Shown here in pieces: positions 52,470-62,200 of a stretch of 64,000 nucleotides of DNA. The notes beneath the pieces are model-generated. The model was not told the DNA's origin. It did no database searches and worked only from the letters and a program-made list of their open reading frames with translations. A program made the translations under genes and the position numbers. The DNA lies in contig VIIQ02000768.1 of assembly GCA_007449985.2 (NCBI GenBank), forward strand, positions 62,001-126,000, written 5' to 3'. Source of the DNA: Desmodesmus armatus. Its lineage: Eukaryota; Chlorophyta; Chlorophyceae; Sphaeropleales; Scenedesmaceae. Each line of letters starts with the position of its first letter. The stretch's first letter is position 1.

Positions 52470-53790
52470 TGCTGCTGCTGTTCCCCCTGCACCCTCTCCA
52501 CCCCATCACACCACAGAAAGTAGTCGCAGCGCGACGCCTCCCCCTGCGGCTTGGGACACACCCTGCCTGCTCAGCCCTGCTGCTGCTGCTGCTGCTGTTC
52601 CCCCTGCACCCTCTCCACCCCATCACACCACAGAAAGTAGTCGCAGCGCGACGCCTCCCCCTGCGGCTTGGGACACACCCTGCCTGCTCAGCCCTGCTGC
52701 TGCTGCTGCTGCTGCTGCTGTTCCCCCTGCACCCTCTCCACCCCATCACACCACAGAAAGTAGTCGCAGCGCGACGCCTCCCCCTGCGGCTTGGGACACA
52801 CCCTGCCTGCTCAGCCCTGCTGCTGCTGCTGCTGCTGCTGCTGTTCCCCCTGCACCCTCTCCACCCCATCACACCACAGAAAGTAGTCGCAGCGCGACGC
52901 CTCCCCCTGCGGCTTGGGACACACCCTGCCTGCTCAGCCCTGCTGCTGCTGCTGCTGCTGCTGCTGTTCCCCCTGCACCCTCTCCACCCCATCACACCAC
53001 AGAAAGTAGTCGCAGCGCGACGCCTCCCCCTGCGGCTTGGGACACACCCTGCCTGCTCAGCCCTGCTGCTGCTGCTGCTGCTGCTGTTCCCCCTGCACCC
53101 TCTCCACCCCATCACACCACAGAAAGTAGTCGCAGCGCGACGCCTCCCCCTGCGGCTTGGGACACACCCTGCCTGCTCAGCCCTGCTGCTGCTGCTGCTG
53201 CTGCTGCTGTTCCCCCTGCACCCTCTCCACCCCATCACACCACAGAAAGTAGTCGCAGCGCGACGCCTCCCCCTGCGGCTTGGGACACACCCTGCCTGCT
53301 CAGCCCTGCTGCTGCTGCTGCTGCTGCTGCTGTTCCCCCTGCACCCTCTCCACCCCATCACACCACAGAAAGTAGTCGCAGCGCGACGCCTCCCCCTGCG
53401 GCTTGGGACACACCCTGCCTGCTCAGCCCTGCTGCTGCTGCTGCTGCTGCTGCTGTTCCCCCTGCACCCTCTCCACCCCATCACACCACAGAAAGTAGTC
53501 GCAGCGCGACGCCTCCCCCTGCGGCTTGGGACACACCCTGCCTGCTCAGCCCTGCTGCTGCTGCTGCTGCTGCTGCTGTTCCCCCTGCACCCTCTCCACC
53601 CCATCACACCACAGAAAGTAGTCGCAGCGCGACGCCTCCCCCTGCGGCTTGGGACACACCCTGCCTGCTCAGCCCTGCTGCTGCTGCTGCTGCTGCTGCT
53701 GTTCCCCCTGCACCCTCTCCACCCCATCACACCACAGAAAGTAGTCGCAGCGCGACGCCTCCCCCTGCGGCTTGGGACACACCCAGAACG
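52470..53790 (-). repeat. Minisatellite of 11 truncated GRF exon copies
   Basis: Eleven units of about 111-125 bp differ almost only in the number of CTG triplets. In the minus-strand sense each unit is a CAG run, GGCTGAGCAGGCAGG, then a copy of the zinc-finger exon tail encoding VCPKPQGEASRCDYFLWC. A TGA before the tail closes the GRF frame in each unit, while two other frames stay open across the whole array and mimic 460-470-codon genes. Confidence 0.93.
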
Positions 53791-54094
53791 CTCGCCCAGG
53801 GTTGCGCTTCATGTTCCTGACACGCTGGCTCGCCACCATCCCACATTCACACAACGCACCTCCAGATTTGGACACAAAGCCTGATCAACCCTACTGCTGT
53901 GGCTGCTGCTGCTGCTGCTGCTCCCCCTGGGCCCTCTCCACCTCATCACACCACAGAAAGTAGTCGCAGCGAGACACCTCCCCCTGCGGCTTGGGACATA
54001 CCCAGAACGCTCGCCCAGGGTTGCGCTTCATGTTCCTGACACGCTGGCTCGCCACCATCCCACATTCACACAACGCACCTCCAGATTTGGACAC
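53669..54094 (-). pseudogene. Two extra complete GRF zinc-finger exon copies
   Basis: On the minus strand, at 54094-53891 and 53875-53669, reading CECGMVASQRVRNMKRNPG, RAFWVCPKPQGE and CDYFLWC. Both follow the acceptor-like TGATCAG and end in a Q-run with a stop. They lie directly downstream of the zinc-finger exon of the gene at 54110-58341 and might serve as alternative last exons or be dead copies. Confidence 0.7.
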
Positions 54095-54109
54095 AAAGCC
54101 TGATCAACC

Positions 54110-54119
54110 CTACTGCTGT

Positions 54120-54155
<36 letters not shown>

Positions 54156-54942
54156 CCCTGGGCCCTCTCCACCTCATCACACCACAGAAAGTAGTCGCAG
54201 CGAGACACCTCCCCCTGCGGCTTGGGACACACCCAGAACGCTCGCCCAGGGTTACGTTTCGTGCTGCTGACGCGCCGGCTCGCCACCATCCCACACTCAC
54301 ACATCACGTGACCCCCAGCCGCCAACGCAGCCGCCGCTGCTGCTGCTCTTGCTGCTGCTACCTGCGCCCGCTGAGCTTGGGTATCAGTGACGTCGGCGTC
54401 CGCTGCGGTGGCGGCTGCGGCAGCAGCAGTGCCCGGCATGGTGGGTCCGCCTAAATGGTGTGTGTGTGGGGGGGGGGGGAGCAGGATGACATGTGGGACC
54501 CTGACCAGCTGTTTCAGTGCACAATACACCCTTGACAGCAGGGGTGTGTTGATTGTACCAGGGGTGAAGGGTCCGTCTGGAGGGCATGCGGTGGGACGAG
54601 GAGCGCGGCCTGACATACGCAATACCTTTTGGCAGCTTTCAACCAACATCATATGAAAACTACATTGTGATACCCATGCGCTTCAGATGCCAAACACAAG
54701 CAACAGCAACAAATGCTTGAAAGCACACCATAGACAATCAACAATGAGGCAAAGTGGCACAGACATAAACCAACAACGTGTTGATCAACTCATCACCTGC
54801 CTTACCTTTGTGTGAGGGGAGTGAGACCTGGAAGCAGCTGTTCTTCTTGCTGCCCCTGCTGGCGTAGGCACCCTCCAATGTCTGCCTGTCTGACTTCCAG
54901 CTGATACGGGGGGAGGCAGTGTTGCCTTTGGCGCCTGCATTG

Positions 54943-54980
<38 letters not shown>

Positions 54981-57252
54981 GAAGGAGCAGCACACAATGA
55001 TTGGCACGGCAGCTAACCCAAGGGGGTCCAGATACGCCAACTGTTGTGACCAAGTGCATCACGCTGTGTCACAAGCATGGAAGCAGCAGACGGTACAAAC
55101 GGTTTTGCCATTACTACTACTACTACTACTACTACTTTACTGGATCAGGGCCTCGCCTGATCGCCCTTTCAGGAGCCAAACAAGGCTCATAGGGCATAAG
55201 CACTCCTCAAAGGAATTACCTTTGTAATCCATTTTGCGCAGAATGTTGCGTCCAATCTCCTTTGTCCCCTCCTCGTCTTGCTCAGAGCCGCAGTACAGGA
55301 TCACCACCCCGGTGCCCAAGTCGGATGCATTGGCGTTGGGCATGGCGGTGCTCACCTTCATCTGTGTTTCGTGGGGGGTGGGGGTGTGTGTGTGGGGGGG
55401 GGGGGGCGTGGGATGGCGGGAGAGGTGGTGGTGGGGGGAGATATGGTGAGAGGGGAAGCATACAAGGATGAGGCGAAACTCACATGCAAGCCTACTGCTG
55501 ATGGAGATGACTGGCACAGATGCATTGGGGTTAAGCATGGCCGTGTTCACCTTCATCTGTGTTGTTTGGTGTGTGAGGTGTGTGTGTGGGGGGGGGGGGG
55601 GCAAGAGGGGGAAGGGGGGGGCAAGAGTGAGCAATAAGGTCGTATGCATCGGGTTGGGCTTGGCGGTGCTCACCTTCATCTGCATGGCATTGTGTATGGG
55701 AGAGGGGGGGGGTTGGGGCGTACAGGCAGGAGGTGCTGATATTCGCATCATCAAATTGCCAGCAAAGGCATTGGGGTTGGGCATGGCGGTGCTCACCTTC
55801 ATCTGTGTGGATAGGTGTGTGGGGTGTGTGTGTGGGGGGGGGGGGGGAAGGAATAAGCAATAAGGTCGGATGCGTCGGCGTTGGGCATGGCGGTGCTCAC
55901 CTTCATCTGTGTGGTGTGAGGGGGATGGGGGGGGGGGGGCGTGGGGGGCGTGGGGTGGAGGCGTACGTGCATGGGGTGTTGGCGGGGGAGGGGGGGGGGT
56001 GTGTGGCACAAACAGCGACGAAGGTCGTATGGCGGCTTTGGGAGAAGGTGCATTGCAACTCAACATGGCCGTACTCACAATGTGAACCCTTTTGCATCTG
56101 GGGTGTTTGGTGTGTATGTGTGGTGGGCCACTAGCAGAGATGATCTCTGGCAGAGATGGAGGCCGGGGGGGGGGGGGGGGGAGTGAGCGATCAGGTAGAT
56201 CAGGTACGAGTACTGTTACCAAGGAGGCGCACACAAACCTTTCTGGAGCGAATTGAACCAATCAAGCCTTAACAGCTGTGGCGGGGCGTCCTGAGGATGC
56301 CTTCGGCCAATCCCACAATGTGCGCCCTCACCGCCACTAGCACCTGCAGCGAGAAGGACCCCCCCCCCCCCCAGCTCCCACCTCAACCATACCCCCCTAC
56401 CCCTACCCCCCCCCCCTCCCATTCGCTCCCCTGCCAGCATCCTGCCCCCCCACCCCCCTGTTGCCCACTCACCGCCTCTACCCCTTTCAGCTCTCCCTGA
56501 TGGAACAGCTGCTGCGCCTTCACCCAGGCAGCATCCAACAGAGCCTTGCTGTAGAACTGCAACAGCAGCAGCAGCAGCATTAGCAGCAGAAAAAAGCAGC
56601 AGCAGCAGCAGCAGCAGAAAAAAGCACAACGGGTTGGAGGAGGGGCAGTATTAGGTGGTCATTGGACGCTGCAGAATTGCAGCACTGCCGCACCTTGAAC
56701 GCTACCGCCACCTGCTGCACTCCCTGTGTCACAACAATGACCCTCATCAACAAGCACAAAAGACAAGCTATCACGGGATCCCCACTTACCAGCATTACTT
56801 GCTCTCAAAGTGCCTTTGTACGAAGTTTCTGTTGGGTGAGCAGGCCACGCCTTACAATGGACAGCAAATCTTCACCCCCCCCCTCCCCCCCCCCCCCCCC
56901 CCCCCCAAGCGCCTCCCAAATACAAAGTGACCCCCACCCCCCACTCACCAGCATCCACTTCCCCTCAGCCGCCCCATCCACGCTCCTGTCAGGGTGACCT
57001 GGCCGCGGCTCACAGTGTATCCAGTAGTCATACGTAACCTCACTGGGCAATGGACCACTACTGCTGCTGGCTTCACCCCCACCCTGCTGCTGCTGCTGCT
57101 GCTGCTGCTGCTTGCTACTGTAACGAGCCAGGGCCTCCTGCTGCTGCTGCAGCAGCGCCTCTGCATCAAAGACCTCGCTGCTCCTAACCTGCTGCAACAG
57201 GAACGCTGCCAGCTCGAGGTCCAACTGCTGCTGCTGCTGTGGCTGCTGCTGT

Positions 57253-57290
<38 letters not shown>

Positions 57291-57322
57291 TGCTTGTTGC
57301 TGCCGCTGTCTCAACTCATCCA

Positions 57323-57357
<35 letters not shown>

Positions 57358-57504
57358 TGCTGCTGCGGCGGCGGCGGCTTGTCGGGAGACTGTGTCCTGC
57401 GCCGCTTGGCTGAATCCTGCTCCCCATCTTGCTCCAGGTGCTGCTGATTGCCCTGTTGTACATGCTGATGTACCTGCTGTGTGTGCTGCTGCTGGGAGTC
57501 CCCA

Positions 57505-57538
<34 letters not shown>

Positions 57539-58341
57539 GTGTCAGCAGCGTGATGCATGCACTGTGCTCCCTTGCTGGCAGCAGTGCCCTGCTGCCTGGA
57601 CCCATCTGACGCTGCTGGCCGGGTTGCAAAAGGGGCAGTGATGTGCGCCAGGTGACCCCGTCAGGCTGCAACTCCTCTATAACAAGGGCTGCAATAGCAG
57701 AGGGGGGGGGGGGTGGCGTGTGTGAGGGACAGGAGGGGGGTCAAAAGAGGTGCCCACCGCTCTGCTGTACAGGCGTGTTCCATCACCGGGTTGCAAGAGT
57801 GGCAGTGATGTGCCAGGTGACCCCATCGGGCTGCAGCTCCTCTATAACAAGGGCTGCAACAAGTGGGAGAGACATGCGTGTATGAGGGACAACCAGGGGG
57901 GGGGGATCAAAGAAGGTGCCAAACGCTCTGCTGTACATAGCGTTATGTACATAGCTGTACATAGTACATAGCGTGCACAGAAAAACCACATGCACTGCTC
58001 CACATACAAGGGAAGAAACAGGCTGTCACCTTCAAAGTGGTCAAAGGCTGGGACCAGCACCATAGGGCAATCCCCCTGCTGCTCAAGCAAACACATTACA
58101 CACATGATCACTAGCATACGCATCCACAAAGTAGCTGGGTGTCGCTCCCCCAGTGCTTACGGTTCTGGCCCTGGTTGGTGAGCAGCAGCGCCTGGGGTTG
58201 TCCCTCCAGTGGGGTCAGCAGCATGTGATGCCTGCTGAGGTGCTGGTCGGTCAGAGAGGCAGGTGTGCCCCTACCGAACGATGTGCTGCTGTTGACATTG
58301 GTGCGTGAGCCATCAGGAAACTTTACGAGAAGACCCGACAT
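54110..58341 (-). CDS. FHA-like / DUF1917 (Bles03) / GRF zinc-finger protein
   Basis: Minus-strand exons: 58341-58161 (STSFGRGTPASL, QHLSRHHMLL: an FHA-like fold of the PNKP/aprataxin type), about 58073-58027 (GDCPMVLVPAFDHFE), 57688-56949 (LVIEELQPDGVTW, a long Gln-rich linker, then TYDYWIHCEPRPGHPDRS and GKWML), 56556-56473 (FYSKALLDAAWVKAQQLFHQ), 55361-55220 (MKVSTAMPNANAS, GVVILYCGSEQDEEGT), 54934-54806 (ISWKSDRQTLEGAYA) and 54450-54110 (Ala-rich, then CECGMVASRRV, NPGRAFWVCP and CDYFLWC, stop). WMLF, KVSTA and the IxWKSD..T..GAY block are typical of Bles03/DUF1917; the CxCG...GR.F..C...C.YFLW pattern is a GRF zinc finger, a single-strand DNA-binding module in repair enzymes such as APE2 and topoisomerase III. 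Phases match at the junctions from exon 3 onward, including the last (K-G split codon, acceptor CCATTTAG). The phase between exons 1 and 2 is not resolved. A nuclear DNA-repair or nucleic-acid role is inferred. Confidence 0.75.
55540..56095 (-). repeat. Copies of DUF1917 exon 5 head
   Basis: CACAG followed by ATGAAGGTGAGCACCGCCATGCC (MKVSTAMPN) or close variants recurs with starts near 55563, 55685, 55806 and 55910 upstream of the full exon at 55361, and a degenerate fifth near 56080. All keep the acceptor but lose similarity after about 45 bases. G-run/GTGTG tracts separate the units. Confidence 0.88.
57790..57855 (-). repeat. Duplicated head of exon 3
   Basis: TTGCAG then a sequence encoding LVIEELQPDGVTW repeats the head and acceptor of the exon starting at 57688, about 165 bases upstream. 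It then reads to a stop in the exon frame. Confidence 0.82.
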
Positions 58342-59299
58342 CAGCTGCTGTCTGTTCTGTCTTGTTGTCGTGGCAGGACTGTGAAGGTCTGGGTGACGTC
58401 ACAAGGTCTGAGTGTGCGTGCAATAGTGCAGGAGAAGCAAGTGCAGGGTTGCACGTGCACACACGCGACAATACAGCACACGATCGCAATGAAACAGCGA
58501 GGCTTGAAAAGGACACGCGACAGGAGCATTGCAGGGGCAGGTTTATAACATGCGTATGTTATACATGGAAGGGCAGCTAGCATCTTCACTAGAAGAGCAG
58601 GTCGTCATGGGGTGTACTGATCCACTCGTGCTGAGCCTGCTGTGCACCAAGGGGGCCATTTGGCGCAGTCCAATACACTCATCACCTGCAAACCCATACG
58701 CATCGTGCCGTACTTCCTTCCAATGGTGTGGCAAGGGTGTGCTGGGCCCCGTTCTTCAAACCGGCGCCCTTCTGAACATGGCATTGTGGTGCAAGTCAAC
58801 CGGGTGCAAGTACTTGTAGTCACCTGCCGGCTCAGATACCTCGGGTGGCCATGTTCATATATTTGTTGAACCACAACCAAATTTCTAACTGATGAAAGAG
58901 CCTGGACAATCCAAGACATCAGGTGTGGCAGGTGACATCAAGGGCACGCCGAGCTGTTTCAAGCCAGCAGTCCAAAAGCAACCCTTTCAACTTTGGGGGA
59001 GGCGGGGGGCACTTGCTCAACAAGGCCAGCATGCGCCACGACCCATCAGCCCACGAAGCGCAGCGTCGTCTGCCGGACACAACCGCCATCCATCACGCCT
59101 CCTGCTGCTGCTGCTGCTGCTGCCCCTGCCCTGCACGCTGCTGCTCCTGCTGCGCTGGCGTTCAGTGCCGCAGACGCTGGACGGCATGCAGCTGGACCTG
59201 GCAGTGAGCTGGACCACCTGCAGTTCAGTGCAGCACAATAAAAACACCACTGTCACCAGTGTTGTGCTGTACATGTGCAGTGCCCCCTCCTCACCCCAC
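58342..59299. other. Upstream region of the FHA/DUF1917/GRF gene
   Basis: It lies 5' of the gene at 58341 and 3' of the armadillo gene on the same strand. No convincing exon was seen; the last armadillo exon and its 3' UTR probably lie in the right part, where a (CTG)-type run occurs at 59098-59130. Confidence 0.4.
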
Positions 59300-62200
59300 C
59301 TGGCCAGGTGGCACAACATGTCATACTGCTGTGCCAGGCACTTTTCCAGCGTGTGACTCTTCCAGGATTTACTCACCAACCCACCAACCACCCACTCTGC
59401 GAATGACTCAATCACCCATCTACCCCCACCACCACTCACCCACGCACTCCCCAACCCCTCAGCCACAGGTCTCACCGCCCCCGTCAGCCACACTCATGAG
59501 GCTCCACCCCCCCACCCCCCCCCACGCAGCCCCCCCCCCCCCCCCCCGCCCCAGCCATCATATTTCACCTTGCTGGCACTGGTCGCACCAGGTGTCCTGG
59601 CGCCCTCCCCTTCATCCAGGTGGCCACCCTACCACCCAGCCACCTCCCCCCGCCACCCCACCCCACCCCCTCACCCACCCGCGCAGCACCCCCCCCCCCC
59701 CGCCCCAGCCATCATGTCTCACCTCGCCGGCATGGTCGCACCAGGTGTCCTGGCGCCCCTGCAGCTGCCAGCAGGGGCTGGTTGGAAGACAGCACCCCAA
59801 CGTTCCACAGACACCCCACCACGTTGTCATACGTCTGACCCTGACAGAACATGACGCAGACATCAGGAAAAGACAGGACGCACACACCGCCGTAAACTTG
59901 GGAGGGCCGGCACATGTGCGAGGGGCTGTTGTGGGTGGGGGCGCCGTGCGAAGGCTTCACATGCAAAGGTCTTGACCTCCCCAAATGCATGGCATGCCGT
60001 TATCCTGCATAACCGCCAGCAACCCTGCCCACTTACTTTTGCGACACCACTAGTGCTGCAGTACTTCCATCTACAATGGGCTTGCCAGCAGTAACCTACT
60101 GCCAGTAGCCCCTGAGCGGCTGCAGTACTGCTGCCATCTACCCTGGGCTTGGGATTTGGGGAGACCTTGACTCCCACCTGTGTTCCCCCCATCAGCTTGA
60201 CCAGCAGTGCCAGTTGGTCGCAGCCACCCAGCTCAGCCTTGGCAGCATCAAGGAAGGATAGGTGGTGCAGCGCACCTGCAGCCAACAATAACACCAGCAA
60301 CAGCAGCAGCAGCAGCAGCAGCAGCAACAGCAGACACAGTATGGGGGAATGGTTACAGAAGAAAGTGTGTGGGAGCGAGGCAGGTAGATTCTGTCACTTT
60401 GCAGCAACCAGGAGGGAAAGTGGCCCAGCATACCTGCAGCCACTGGCCGTGTCTGCCCGTTTTCTGGCACGTAATGGAAAGCACGTGCGTGCTGCACGTA
60501 GGCCACGGCTTCTCACCTAACCAGCTTGTGAGCAGTAAGGCTGGCTCCATCAGCCAGCCTTACTGCAAACAAGCTGGTTAGGTGAGGAGCCGTGGCCACA
60601 TGCAGCACGCCCGTGCGTTCATATACAGTGATATGTAGCTTCACACAGTGTGCAGTGGTGCACCCCCTCCTCCTGGGCACAGCCTTCCTCACCCCCTCAA
60701 CCCCCCCCCCCCACTTCTGCACAGCCTTTCCTCACCCTTTACCCCCACCATGCAGGATTGCCACAGGCCCAAGGGCTTCACGCTTCCTTTTGTTTCCTGC
60801 CGCTCCACAGCTCAGTGCTCCTCCCCCCAGGATTCCTGAGAGACTCTCCCCTGGGGAAAACTTCTTGGAGACTCTTATCACCCCCCTACGAGAGCAATAC
60901 TGATCCCCATATTTCATGTCCCCTCACCCCCCCCCCCCCATCAATGCGGTGTTCGATATCGGCTGGTGTCCAAGGTGCCCTTGCAACCAAACAAACTGGT
61001 CTCCCAAACTTCACAGACAACGGCTCCTTTTAACCCACCTGTAGCATTGCACAGGGCCACCTCAGCAGCTGCCTGAGGGTCCTGCAGCAACACAAAGCTG
61101 GGACAGCAACAGTATCCCCCCCTGCCGGTTGCGCTCCAGCCGCAAGGCTGGCAGGTCATTGCTACCCTCCGCATCCTCCACCCCGTAAGCAAACAGGGCT
61201 GCCCTGCTATTGCAAGCCTGACAGCCCCCCCCCCCCCCCCCACACACACCCAACCATATCCCAAAATCTGCAACCCACCTGTTGCGTTGCACAGGGCCAC
61301 CTCTGCAGCTGCCTGAGGGTCCTGCAGCAACACAAAGCTGGGACCAGCAGGGGGGCGCTGGCATCCGCTGCTGCTGCTGCTGCTTTCCCATCCTTCCCTC
61401 CCTTCTTACTGCTGCCGCTGCCGCTCTTGTCTCCACCAGCCGCCGCTTTCCCGCCTTTTTTTGCAGCTCCCGCCTTTTTCTTCTTTTTCCCGCCTAAACT
61501 GCTTCCCAGCACAGCAGCAGCAGTGGCCTCCACCACCTCTAGCAGCGCTGGCACTGCCCTGCTTCCAGCAGCTGCTCTGCTGCTGTTGGTGCTGCTGCCA
61601 GCTCCCACAGGATGCCCCCAACGTAGGCACAGACTGCTGGGGGGCTGAGGGGCTGGGGGACAGCAGCTGCAGCAGCTGCGCAGCCACGGTGGGGTCACCT
61701 GCATGTAAGGGCACACATGAGAGTGTGTGAGGTGTAAGGAGGGAATGCCCTTCCTGCTGTGACAGCGGGTGACAGCGGGTGACAGCGGGTGGTTCAAAAC
61801 CACTCGAACTCCACTTCGCAGGGTTAGGCAAAACTGGCAGTGCTGAGTTGCCCCAGCACATCCCTCCCCCTTTCGTGTCGCTGCACCCTGTCGCCCATCC
61901 CCCCACCCACTCAGCCACCACCTGAAACAAACAAATATCATGCACAAACACCACGCGACCCTCACCTTCCTTCCTTCCTGCATGCTGCATTCAACTCGAC
62001 CCTCCTAGGGAAGGTCCCCCCCCCCCACCCCTCTCCAGCCCCCGCCTGCCATGACCTCAGCTGCCCCCGGAGCCAGGTAGCGCAGGCAGGCAGACAAGCA
62101 CCGAAATCACCCGCTGCACACTGCACAATCATCCACTCCTCCACCCCCACAAGGCTCCCCCCCCCCGGCCACACCCGGTACTGCAGCTGCAGCAGCTGCC

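Noticed and set aside
52345..53820. Open frames of 461 (minus) and 473 (plus) codons
   Set aside because: Both are carried by a minisatellite whose unit length is a multiple of three; neither is the frame of the GRF exon from which the units derive, and nothing in them resembles a known protein.
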